From: CAYNQN01 sp964530525
Lineage (GTDB): Bacteria; Actinomycetota; Acidimicrobiia; Acidimicrobiales; Acidimicrobilacustridaceae
Reading direction: 5' to 3'
Length of the DNA: 32,315 nt
Assembly: GCA_964530525.1 (NCBI GenBank)
Contig: CAZHBH010000020.1
Span: 1 to 32,315, forward strand
A model generated the notes under the pieces. The model was not told where the DNA came from. It worked only from the letters and a program-made list of their open reading frames with translations, and did not search any database. A program made the translations under genes and the position numbers. Below are positions 19,920-27,913 of this stretch, one piece after another. How positions within the stretch are numbered: the first letter of the stretch is position 1; every line of letters starts with the position of its first letter.

Positions 19920-21190
19920 GCTCGATCAGCAAGGAGGGCGCCACGACTCGTGCGGCCACCTCGAGGGTGCCCTCCGCCATCGTCGTGGACGGCGTCTCCA
20001 AGCGCTTCCGGATCCACAAGGAGCGGATCGACAGCCTCAAGGAGCGCCTGACCTCCAGGCGCCGCAGCTCCCACGAGGAGTTCTGGGCCCTCAGGGACGT
20101 ATCGGTCTCGGTGCCGAAGGGATCGATGTACGCCCTCGTCGGCCACAACGGATCGGGCAAGTCGAGCCTCCTCAGGATCATGGCGGGGATCCACCGGCCG
20201 ACGACGGGCGCGGTCAAGACGACGGGCCGCATCTCGGCCCTCCTCGAGCTGGGAGCGGGCTTCCACCCCGACCTCACCGGCCGCGAGAACATCTACCTCA
20301 ACGCTGCCATCCTGGGGCTCTCCAAGAAGGAGACCGACAGCCTCTACGGGCAGATCGTCGAGTTCTCCGGGTTGTCGGAGTTCATCGACACCCAGGTGAA
20401 GTACTACTCGAGCGGCATGTACGTGCGACTCGGCTTCTCGGTCGCCGTGCACGTCGATCCCGAGATCCTCCTGGTAGACGAGGTCATCGCCGTGGGCGAC
20501 GAGGAGTTCCAGCGGCGGTGCATGGACCACCTCAACAAGCTGCGGCGCAAGGGCGTGACCATCGTCCTCGTCACCCACGGCCTGAGCGTCGTGCAGTCCA
20601 TGTGCGACGAGGCCACGTGGCTCGACCACGGCGTCATCCAGGCACAGGGCGAGGCAAACGAGGTCGTCAACCAGTACATCAGTCGGGTCAACCAGGCCGA
20701 GATCGACCGGATGACCCAAGAGGTGGCCGAAGGGGTCGAGGGAGCCAGCAACTTCGGATCGGTGGTCTCGCTCGAGCGGGTGGAGCTGCTCGACTCAGCC
20801 GGGAACGTGACGCCGGTCGCCACCACGTTCGAGCCACTGGTGGTGCGCGTGCACTTCCGGGCCAACGAGGTCGTGGAGTGGCCCCGCTTCGCGTTCACCG
20901 TGGAGAGCGAGGGGGGGGTCAACCTCGCCGTGCCGGGCATGCGCGCCCCCAAGGAGCAGATGCCCTCGTACGTGGGGGAGGGGTACATCGACTACGCGAT
21001 CGACCGCCTGCTGCTCGCTCCGGGCGAGTACTCACTGAAGGTGGCGGTGCGCGACGTGAAGGCGATGACGATGCTCGACCGCCTCGATTCGCCCCCGGCG
21101 ACTCTGCGGGTCCAGCCCGGCAAGGAAGCCGTGTACGGGCTCGTCGACCTCAACGGGCGCTGGCTGCCACCGGTCGCCGACGAGGCCTGA
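19916..21190 (+). CDS. wzt: Polysaccharide ABC exporter ATPase with Wzt-type C-terminal domain
   Basis: A 424-aa ATPase. Residues 1-250 form the nucleotide-binding domain with Walker A GHNGSGKSSLL, the family's LLELGAGFHPDLTGRENI segment, the degenerate signature YSSGMYVRLGFS typical of Wzt/TagH proteins, and Walker B ILLVDE. Residues about 275-415 form a beta-sandwich like the C-terminal domain of Wzt, which in some O-antigen systems recognises the finished chain end. That suggests that chain termination and export are coupled here, but the glycan is unknown. The GTG start overlaps the permease stop. Convergent with the following glycosyltransferase gene. Confidence 0.93.
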   Translation: MSSISKEGATTRAATSRVPSAIVVDGVSKRFRIHKERIDSLKERLTSRRRSSHEEFWALRDVSVSVPKGSMYALVGHNGSGKSSLLRIMAGIHRPTTGAVKTTGRISALLELGAGFHPDLTGRENIYLNAAILGLSKKETDSLYGQIVEFSGLSEFIDTQVKYYSSGMYVRLGFSVAVHVDPEILLVDEVIAVGDEEFQRRCMDHLNKLRRKGVTIVLVTHGLSVVQSMCDEATWLDHGVIQAQGEANEVVNQYISRVNQAEIDRMTQEVAEGVEGASNFGSVVSLERVELLDSAGNVTPVATTFEPLVVRVHFRANEVVEWPRFAFTVESEGGVNLAVPGMRAPKEQMPSYVGEGYIDYAIDRLLLAPGEYSLKVAVRDVKAMTMLDRLDSPPATLRVQPGKEAVYGLVDLNGRWLPPVADEA

Positions 21191-21218
21191 CGCGGGCGTC
21201 CCTGCCTTCCCCACCGGC

Positions 21219-21252
21219 GTGCCTGCGTCACCATCCGATGACGAGGGGGCAC
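21219..21252. terminator. Interrupted hairpin between convergent wzt and glycosyltransferase genes
   Basis: GTGCC (21219-21223) pairs with GGCAC (21248-21252), and inside it CGTCA (21226-21230) pairs with TGACG (21239-21243) around an 8-nt loop. It lies in the 81-bp gap 21191-21271 and could work for both strands. No T-run is visible. Confidence 0.4.
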
Positions 21253-21271
21253 TGCGTAGCGGGCGGTCGGC

Positions 21272-23758
21272 TCAGATGCCGAGGCGGCGAGCGAGCCAGC
21301 GCAGGCCGCTGCTGATCATCTGAGCTGGGCCACCCTCGAGCCAGTGGTTGCGGGCAGCGCGCAGCTTGCCCTTCACCCGGGCGACCAGCTCCCTGCTGAC
21401 GATGGCGGCGTGAGGCTGCTTCACGACAGGCTGTGCCTGGAGGGCGTCGGGGGCCCGCTCGGCGCGCCTGCAGAACTCCACGAGGGGCTTCATCACCTGG
21501 GACCAGCGCAGCTCGGCTGCGATCTCGGTCACGTTCCGCCGGCACTCGGCGGCCAGCTCGTCATCGGTGAGCAACGTGTGAAGTGCCGCCTCGAGGCCCT
21601 CGACGTCCTCTGCCTCGACCGTCAGCCCCAGGCGCCTCTGCTCGATGAGGTCGGCGAGCGTGTCGCCCGCCGTGCTCACCACGGGCAACGAGGTCCAGAA
21701 GTAGTCGAGGACTCGGGTGCGGAACGAGAACTCGGTCTCGATGTGGTCGAAGTGGTTGGTGACGCCGATGTCGGCGTCGAGCAGGTGGTTCTGGCGCTCG
21801 TCGTAGGGCACCCATCCGTCGTTGAAGAACACGTGCGAACCCATCAGGCCGAGCTCCTCGGCTAGCTGGCGGGCTTCCCACGACACCCGCATCTCGGCCA
21901 CGTCGGGGTTGGGGTGCTTGGTGCCCATGAAGTAGAGCCGCACCTCTGGGATGCGGTGGCGCAGGCGGTCGACCGCCCGGATGAGCGTGAGGGGGTCGAA
22001 CCAGTTGTAGATGCCCCCGCCCCAGATGATGACCTTGTCGTCGGGCCCGATGCCGTCGACGACACCCCGGATGCCAGGACCTGTGCGCACCGGGGGCTCG
22101 TCGGCCACGCCGAAGGGCACCACCGAGAGGAACTTCGAGAGGCTCTCGTCCCGCTCGTAGACGAGGGGGTTGACCCTCTGCATGGCGGCGAGCTGGCCGA
22201 GCCAGAAGTCTCTTTGCTTCTCGCTGGCGCACATGAAGTAGTCGCCCCGCAGGATCTGCTCGTTGAGGACCCGTACCGAGTCGGCGATCACGTTCGTGCG
22301 CCACTCCAGCGGCTCGAAGCGGAACAGCTCGAGCTGCTCGAGGTGGAACGGGTCGTAGAGGTCGACGACGATCACCTTGCGGGACTGGGCGAGGAACGGG
22401 ACGTCGTGCAGCAGGAAGCCCTGAAGCACTATGACGTCGCACCACTGCTCCAGCTCGCGCCACTCGTCGAGGCCCACTCCTCCACGGGCGTCGAAGTCGG
22501 GGTGCGAGACCTCGCAGCGAGCCCGCGTCACCAGGCGCACTTCGTGCTCCCGTGAGAGCAGCTTGGCCATGTGCCAGGAACGGATGGCGGGGCCGGCCAT
22601 GCGCGGCGTGAGGGTGTCGCTCGTCGCCACGACGATGCGGCGTCGCTCGCCGAAGGACTCGGCCACCTCGAAGATCTCGCTGAGCGATTCGAAGGCCTCC
22701 ACGTACGACTGCTCAGCGATGTTGGCCTGGAAGGGCTTGCGGAAGAGGCGCACGAGCTCGCGATCGGACCGCATGCGCCCGTCCTGAACCTTCTGGCGAG
22801 CCTCTTCGAGCTGCGGGAGCGACTCCGTGAACGAGTCGACGGCGTACGTCGCGGCGAGCAGCTGCTTGGAGACGGTGGCCTGGTCGTCGCCATCCACCAC
22901 GTCGGCCCGCTCCAGGTCGAGCGAATGGGCATCGGCTCCGCCGAGGGCGATGCCGCGCCGCAAGGTGAGCAGGAGGGCTGCCGGGAGCACGCGCTCGAGC
23001 GTGTCGGCCTCGTAGTTCTTGTAGATGGTGAACAGGGCGTTGCGGTTGAGGAGGTAGGCCTCGTACCACGAGCCGTAGCGGCTCATCGTGGCATGGTGCC
23101 GGTGGCGGACCACGGAGGTGGGCACGTAGCGGACCCGGTATCCCGAGAGCCAGGTCCGCCATCCGAAGTCGACGTCCTCGAAGAACATGAAGTAGCGCTC
23201 GTCGAAGCCGCCCAGCTTCTCGAAGAGCCACCGGGGCACGACCATCGCCGCCCCCGTGGCGAACAGCACGTCGTCGGGCTCGTCGAAGGCCGGCTGGTCG
23301 GGCGCCCCGACGTGAAGCTTGTAGCCCTGGCCATCGAAGCTCATCCCCGCCGCGGCGAAGTCGATGGCGCTCCCATCCCAGTCGAGCACCTTGCTGGCTA
23401 CGCAGCCCAAGCCCGGTTGCGCGTCGAAGGCCTCGACGGCGGCACGGATCCACCCCGGCTCTGGACGGGCGTCGTTGTTGAGGAACGCCACGTACTCGCC
23501 GTCGCTGCGCTCGACCCCCAGGTTGCAGCCGGCGGCGAAGCCCAGGTTCCGTTCGGCCTCCACCAGCTTCACGTGGGGGGCTGAGGTCCGGATCGTGTCG
23601 GCGCTACCGTCGCCAGAGTCGTTGTCGACCACGACGGTCTGCAGGCGGTCGGGCGGCCAGTCGAGCGCGGCGATGCCGTCGATGGCTTCGAGGGTGTCGG
23701 GCGCGGAGCGGAAGTTGACCAGCACGACCGACACGAGGGGCTCGTGGCCTGGTTGCAC
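21272..23758 (-). CDS. Bifunctional glycosyltransferase: GT2 domain fused to GT4-like domain
   Basis: An 828-aa cytoplasmic protein with no membrane helix. Residues about 8-290 are a GT2 (GT-A) domain: VSVVLVNFRSAPDTLEAI, VVVDNDSGDG, the metal-binding FLNNDARPEPGW, and FFEDVDFGWRTWLSGYRVRY, typical of rhamnosyl/galactofuranosyl-like enzymes. A helical linker follows. Residues about 370-770 are a GT4-like (GT-B) domain with MAGPAIRSWHMAKLL near its start, VIIWGGGIYNWFDPLTLIRA and the C-terminal GVTNHFDHIETEFSFRTRVLDYFW donor-site region. It probably adds two sugars in succession to a lipid-linked glycan. GTG 23758 was chosen because TAGCCT lies 7 nt upstream; a longer frame to ATG 23824 would overlap the divergent gene. 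Confidence 0.88.
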   Translation of the reverse strand: MQPGHEPLVSVVLVNFRSAPDTLEAIDGIAALDWPPDRLQTVVVDNDSGDGSADTIRTSAPHVKLVEAERNLGFAAGCNLGVERSDGEYVAFLNNDARPEPGWIRAAVEAFDAQPGLGCVASKVLDWDGSAIDFAAAGMSFDGQGYKLHVGAPDQPAFDEPDDVLFATGAAMVVPRWLFEKLGGFDERYFMFFEDVDFGWRTWLSGYRVRYVPTSVVRHRHHATMSRYGSWYEAYLLNRNALFTIYKNYEADTLERVLPAALLLTLRRGIALGGADAHSLDLERADVVDGDDQATVSKQLLAATYAVDSFTESLPQLEEARQKVQDGRMRSDRELVRLFRKPFQANIAEQSYVEAFESLSEIFEVAESFGERRRIVVATSDTLTPRMAGPAIRSWHMAKLLSREHEVRLVTRARCEVSHPDFDARGGVGLDEWRELEQWCDVIVLQGFLLHDVPFLAQSRKVIVVDLYDPFHLEQLELFRFEPLEWRTNVIADSVRVLNEQILRGDYFMCASEKQRDFWLGQLAAMQRVNPLVYERDESLSKFLSVVPFGVADEPPVRTGPGIRGVVDGIGPDDKVIIWGGGIYNWFDPLTLIRAVDRLRHRIPEVRLYFMGTKHPNPDVAEMRVSWEARQLAEELGLMGSHVFFNDGWVPYDERQNHLLDADIGVTNHFDHIETEFSFRTRVLDYFWTSLPVVSTAGDTLADLIEQRRLGLTVEAEDVEGLEAALHTLLTDDELAAECRRNVTEIAAELRWSQVMKPLVEFCRRAERAPDALQAQPVVKQPHAAIVSRELVARVKGKLRAARNHWLEGGPAQMISSGLRWLARRLGI

Positions 23759-23795
23759 GCAGGGGAGGCTAGCAGCGCGGCTACCCTCGCCCGCC
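23759..23795. promoter_or_regulatory. 37-bp divergent promoter region with two -10 elements
   Basis: Only 37 bp separate two divergent GTG starts. On the minus strand TAGCCT (23771-23766) is 7 nt before GTG 23758; on the plus strand TACCCT (23782-23787) is 8 nt before GTG 23796. Both would yield leaderless messages, and each promoter would lie over the other's upstream region. Confidence 0.5.
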
Positions 23796-25175
23796 GTGAC
23801 CAAGCTGGGCTCCAGGCCGTTCATGTGGGACGTGCTCGTGGCAGTCCTGGTGGTCGCCTGCTGCGTGGCCGGGGTAGCCTTCCACGTGCGGAACCAGCCC
23901 CGCCTGTCACCGCTCGACGAGTTCCAGCAAGCCGACTACGTCCTCGAGGTGGCCGAGGGGAACGTGCCCAGGCAGGGCGATCGTGTCGGAGAGGAGGCAC
24001 GGAGGATCCTGTCGTGCCGCGGCCTCGACCTCGACGTGCCGGTGCCCGAGTGCGGCTCCGACGCCCCGGTCGACGTCTACCCGGAAGCCGGGTTCAACAC
24101 CTCGTTGGGGCACTCGCCGCTCTACTTCTGGGTCACGGCGGCCGCACGCCACCTGTTCTCTCCCTTCGACGACAGCGACGGGTTGAGCGCGATGAGGGCC
24201 ACCGGCGCGCTGTGGCTGGCTGCAGGGGCGGTGCTGCTCTACGCCGCGCTCCGGCTCATGAGGGCGGGACGCGCCCAGGCGGCGGTGCTCTCGTTGGCCG
24301 CCTCGCTCGCCCCTGGCACCCTGTACGCGGCTTCCACCACCAACAACGACGTGGGACTGTTCGCAGCGGGCTGCGCCTTCCTGATGCTGACCGTCCTCTG
24401 GTTGAGGCGCGACACCCAGCCGGCGCCCTGGCGCGACCCGGTGCTCTACGGGTTCGTGGTGGTGGCTGCGCTCGCCACGCTCGTGAAGGCCTCGGCCTAC
24501 CTCGGCGTGCTCTTCGTGGCCGTGGCGCTGCTGCTGCCGGTGGCGCGGGGCCTGCTGGCGAAGGCCCCCGGATGGCTGAGGGCTGCAGGAGATGCCATGC
24601 CCGACGCCTCCACGGTTCGCTCCGCCCTGGTGGTCGCCGCCGGGGGGCTTATGGGGTGCCTGGTGGCCGCGGCCGGTTGGAAGTGGGTGATGACAGCGCG
24701 CGAGCTGATCCCCATCGAACAGATCCCCATGTTCCGCCACTACCACGTCAACGGGCTCGAGGCCCGGTACTTCTTCGAGCAGTACTTCGCGGTGCTGCCG
24801 CCCCTGCAGCCCACCTACCTGTCGCGCTCCGTCGCCACCTCTGGCCTCGACCTGGTCGTGAGGCTCGCCACCGCCCTGCAGCTCGCCGTGGTGATCCTGC
24901 CCCTCATGGGTCTGCGGGGCCGGGTGGAGGGCCGCTACCGCGACGTGTTGGTGTCGGTGGCGCTGGTGCTCGCCGTCTCGGGGCCCACCCTCGTGCTGCT
25001 CAACTACCTGGCGCTGGCCAACTACCAGGCCATCCCGTCCCGGTACGGGCTGGCGCTGGTGGCACCCCTGATGGGTGCGGTCGTCGTAGCCAGCAGGGCC
25101 CGGCTGTTCCGCGTCGTTTCGTCGTCGATCCTCGTCGCTCCGGCGGTGCTTTACGTGGGCGCCGTGGTGACCTGA
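23796..25175 (+). CDS. Polytopic membrane protein, probable GT-C glycosyltransferase
   Basis: A 459-aa integral membrane protein with a first helix at about 11-27 (VLVAVLVVACCVAGVAF) and about nine more. The long first outside loop begins LSPLDEFQQADY; an acidic DE pair in this loop is the hallmark of GT-C enzymes that use polyprenyl-phosphate sugars. The loop has two Cys (SCRGLD, PECGSD) that may pair. The loop also has the AGFNTSLGHSPLYFW segment seen in PMT/ArnT-like proteins. It may transfer a sugar to an exported glycan or protein. The start was chosen at GTG 23796 because of the -10 before it. The next gene starts 4 nt downstream. Confidence 0.7.
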   Translation: MTKLGSRPFMWDVLVAVLVVACCVAGVAFHVRNQPRLSPLDEFQQADYVLEVAEGNVPRQGDRVGEEARRILSCRGLDLDVPVPECGSDAPVDVYPEAGFNTSLGHSPLYFWVTAAARHLFSPFDDSDGLSAMRATGALWLAAGAVLLYAALRLMRAGRAQAAVLSLAASLAPGTLYAASTTNNDVGLFAAGCAFLMLTVLWLRRDTQPAPWRDPVLYGFVVVAALATLVKASAYLGVLFVAVALLLPVARGLLAKAPGWLRAAGDAMPDASTVRSALVVAAGGLMGCLVAAAGWKWVMTARELIPIEQIPMFRHYHVNGLEARYFFEQYFAVLPPLQPTYLSRSVATSGLDLVVRLATALQLAVVILPLMGLRGRVEGRYRDVLVSVALVLAVSGPTLVLLNYLALANYQAIPSRYGLALVAPLMGAVVVASRARLFRVVSSSILVAPAVLYVGAVVT

Positions 25176-25179
25176 CGAC

Positions 25180-26613
25180 GTGGCTGTGAGCTCGGAGAAC
25201 CCGCGAGTGAAGGCGGTCCGCTCGGCCAGGCGCGCGAAGGCGTGCAAGGCGATCTGCGGCTTGGCCTTCGTCGTCGTCGCCACGGGCCTGTTGCTCGTGC
25301 GCCAGGGTGGATCCCCGTCTTGGAAGACCGTGTGGTCCGAGGACGTGAACGTCTTCTACCTCGACGCCGTGGCCCACCCGTTCCACGAGACCGTCCTCAT
25401 GCCCTACGCGGGGTATGCCCACTTCCTGCCGCGGTTGCTGGCGGCGATCGGCGTGGAGCTCAAGGTGTGGTGGTACGCGCCCTGGGTGGCCTTCACGTCC
25501 GCGCTCGTAGCGGCCCTGCTGGCGCTCTTCGTCTACTACGCCAGCGAGCCGCTGCTCCGGGCTCCCTTGCGCCGGGGGATCCTCGCTTGTGCCACTGTGC
25601 TGCTCCCGATCCTTCCCTTCGAGGTGATCGGCGCGATCTGCAACGTGCAGTGGTTCTTCGCCCTTCCCTGCCTGCTCGCGGTGTTGTTCCCCGTGTACAG
25701 GGTCGGGCCCGTGGTGGTGCGCGCGGTCATCGCGGTGATCGGGCCCATCACCGCCCCGTTGGCCGCGTTGCTCGCCCCGGTGGCCGCCTGGCAGCTCGTC
25801 GCGGGCCTGCGCCGTCGAGCACCCACGCGGACCCTCGTGGTGCCGATGCTGTACCTGCTGTCGTCATCGGTCCAGGTCCTCGTCTACCTGACCGCCACTC
25901 GGATTCCGGCCGAGAGCACCTCGAGCGCGCTGGTGCCGGACCTGGTGAAGATCTACTCCGCAAGGGTGGTCAACGACCTCGTCTTCGGGGTGCGGGTGAC
26001 CGAGCGCCTGTGGCCGACGCTGGGATGGGGACTCGTCGTGATCTCGTCGGCGATCATGGCCCTCCTCCTCGCCGTGAAGCTCATGCGGGCGGGCCGCAGG
26101 GCACGGTGGTGGATCGCCGGTCTCATCGGGGCGAGCGTCGTGCTGTTCGTCGTCCAGCTCCTTCCCAGGCAGAACCACATCGTCGGGACGTTGCCCGATG
26201 CCGTCTACCTGCTCGGGGGCGTCAGGTGGATGGTGCTGCCCGCCCTCTTGCTGGTCATGGCGTTGCTGGTCCCGCCGGAGGTGCCCGATGGTGTGGGGGT
26301 GAGGCCGATGGACGAGCCGACGCCATCCGGGACCACCCGGGCCGCGCAGTCGACCTCGGCATCCGGCGGCGGCTGGTGGCAGCAGGTGACCGCCGGCCTG
26401 CCCTGGGTTGGCGTGGTGGTGGTAGCTGCGCTCTGGCTGGCGATCTCGGTGGTGCCTTCCTTCAGGCTCGACAACGACCGGTCCGATCACCCGACGTGGC
26501 CCGACGTCGTGGGACCGGCACTGGAGGCGTGCGACATCGACCCGACGCAGGTGCCGGTGCTGGCCATCCCACCGGGCTGGCACGCCTCGGTGCCGTGCGA
26601 GGATCTGACCTGA
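25180..26613 (+). CDS. Polytopic membrane protein, GT-C-like, unknown substrate
   Basis: A 477-aa membrane protein with about ten helices. A basic N-terminus precedes the first helix (about 27-40). The first outside loop has WSEDVNVFYLDAVAHPF, with an acidic Glu-Asp pair placed as in GT-C glycosyltransferases, and then PYAGYAHFLPRLLA. The C-terminus is a last helix followed by an outside tail with two Cys and ending near AIPPGWHASVPCEDLT. It follows the previous GT-C-like gene by 4 nt and is surely co-transcribed. GTG 25186 is an alternative start. Enzymatic function is inferred from topology and the loop motif only. Confidence 0.6.
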   Translation: MAVSSENPRVKAVRSARRAKACKAICGLAFVVVATGLLLVRQGGSPSWKTVWSEDVNVFYLDAVAHPFHETVLMPYAGYAHFLPRLLAAIGVELKVWWYAPWVAFTSALVAALLALFVYYASEPLLRAPLRRGILACATVLLPILPFEVIGAICNVQWFFALPCLLAVLFPVYRVGPVVVRAVIAVIGPITAPLAALLAPVAAWQLVAGLRRRAPTRTLVVPMLYLLSSSVQVLVYLTATRIPAESTSSALVPDLVKIYSARVVNDLVFGVRVTERLWPTLGWGLVVISSAIMALLLAVKLMRAGRRARWWIAGLIGASVVLFVVQLLPRQNHIVGTLPDAVYLLGGVRWMVLPALLLVMALLVPPEVPDGVGVRPMDEPTPSGTTRAAQSTSASGGGWWQQVTAGLPWVGVVVVAALWLAISVVPSFRLDNDRSDHPTWPDVVGPALEACDIDPTQVPVLAIPPGWHASVPCEDLT

Positions 26614-26641
26614 TCCCCTGCGGTTCTGCACCCACCCCGGC

Positions 26642-26654
26642 CGGGCGCCGCCCG
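26642..26654 (+). terminator. Hairpin after the GT-C gene pair
   Basis: CGGGC-gcc-GCCCG is a perfect 5-bp stem in the 82-bp gap 26614-26695. A second hairpin, GGCTGG/CCAGCC (26657-26678), follows and runs up to the -10 of the next operon. There is no gene in the gap. Confidence 0.35.
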
Positions 26655-26680
26655 ACGGCTGGCTTGGGGCGTCCAGCCAG

Positions 26681-26686
26681 TAAGCT
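26681..26686 (+). promoter_or_regulatory. Putative -10 element for the sugar dehydrogenase operon
   Basis: TAAGCT lies 9 nt before ATG 26696, with no Shine-Dalgarno sequence between. It fits the leaderless or near-leaderless pattern of the window. Confidence 0.45.
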
Positions 26687-26695
26687 CGCCCGCTG

Positions 26696-27913
26696 ATGCA
26701 GGGTCAAACAGGTCGGGAAGACAAGTTCGAGCGCGACGTGGTGATCGTCGGTGGCTGCGGCCACGTCGGCCTTCCACTGGCCCTGGCGCTGGCCGATCGT
26801 GGTCTCGCGGTGGCGTCGTACGACCTCGCCGCTCCGGTGGTGGAGCGGGTGATGGCCGGCGAGATGCCGTTCCAAGAGCCCGGAGGGCCAGAGATGCTCC
26901 GGCGCTGCCTTGGTTCCGGCAGGTTCTCGGCCACCACGGACGCATCGGTCACCGCTTCTGCCGAGACCGTCGTCGTGGTCATCGGCACACCGGTGGACGA
27001 GCACCAGAACCCCGACCCGGCCGCTGTGCGCCTGGCGGTCTCGGACATCGCAGAGCACCTTCGCGACGGCCAGCTCCTGGTGCTGAGGAGCACGGTGTAC
27101 CCAGGGGTGACCCGACTCGTCGAGCGGTTCCTCCACGAGCTGGGCCGCGACCTCGACGTCGCCTTCTGCCCCGAGCGCATCGCCGAGGGCAAGGCCTTCG
27201 TGGCGCGCTACCAGCTCCCCCCGATCGTCTCCGGCTGCACCCCGTCGGCGGTGGACCGCGCCGGGAAGCTCTTCAAGTCGCTCACGAGCCAGATCGTGGA
27301 GGTGGAGCCCGAGGAGGCCGAGCTGGCGAAGCTCTTCACCAACACCTGGCGCTACATCAAGTTCGCAGCCGCCAACCAGTTCTACATGATCGCCAACGAC
27401 CACGGTGTGGACTACGAGAAGGTTCGCTCGGCCATCACCCTCGATTACCCCCGCGCCAAGGATCTGCCGGGGGCGGGCTTCGCTGCAGGGCCCTGCCTCT
27501 TCAAGGACACCGCTCAGCTGGCGGCGTTCAGCACCAACAACTTCCCGCTGGGCAACGCCTCGATGCTCGTGAACGAGGGCCTGCCCCTGTACCTGGTGGC
27601 CCGGCTGGAGGAGCGCTACGACCTCACGGCTATGACGGTGGGCATCTTGGGCATGGCGTTCAAGGGGGAGAGCGACGACATCCGATCGAGCCTCGCCTAC
27701 AAGCTGCGGAAGATCCTGCGGGTGAAGGCAGCCGACGTGATCTGCACCGACCCCTACGTGAAGGTCGACCCCGACCTCCTCGCACTGGAGGAGGTGCTCG
27801 AGCGGAGCGACCTCTTGGTCATAGCCGCTCCACACGAGCGGTACAGGGGCCTTTCGGCCGACGTGCCCGTCGTGGACGTCTGGAACCTCCTGCAACAGGG
27901 CGTGCGCGTGTGA
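26696..27913 (+). CDS. UDP-sugar 6-dehydrogenase (UDP-glucose/UDP-ManNAc dehydrogenase family)
   Basis: A 405-aa enzyme oxidising C6 of a nucleotide sugar to the uronic acid with two NAD. The Rossmann loop is VIVGGCGHVGLPLA (16-29), followed by the family's VVVVIGTPVDEHQNPD, RSTVYPG and AFCPERIAEG motifs, the NTWRYIKFAAANQF helix, and the catalytic loop GFAAGPCLFKD with Cys267. The C-terminal NAD-type domain has GILGMAFKGESDDIRSS. PERIAEGKA and the NTWRYIKFA helix favour the UDP-N-acetylmannosaminuronate (WecC) side over UDP-glucose, without proof. It supplies an acidic sugar for the surface glycan. The stop overlaps the GT2 gene by 4 nt. Confidence 0.9.
   Translation: MQGQTGREDKFERDVVIVGGCGHVGLPLALALADRGLAVASYDLAAPVVERVMAGEMPFQEPGGPEMLRRCLGSGRFSATTDASVTASAETVVVVIGTPVDEHQNPDPAAVRLAVSDIAEHLRDGQLLVLRSTVYPGVTRLVERFLHELGRDLDVAFCPERIAEGKAFVARYQLPPIVSGCTPSAVDRAGKLFKSLTSQIVEVEPEEAELAKLFTNTWRYIKFAAANQFYMIANDHGVDYEKVRSAITLDYPRAKDLPGAGFAAGPCLFKDTAQLAAFSTNNFPLGNASMLVNEGLPLYLVARLEERYDLTAMTVGILGMAFKGESDDIRSSLAYKLRKILRVKAADVICTDPYVKVDPDLLALEEVLERSDLLVIAAPHERYRGLSADVPVVDVWNLLQQGVRV

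Noticed and set aside
23907..25283. 458-aa open frame on the minus strand
   Set aside because: It is antisense to the GT-C-like membrane gene; its product is His/Gln/Gly-rich with no domain. The plus strand has coherent membrane helices and a promoter.
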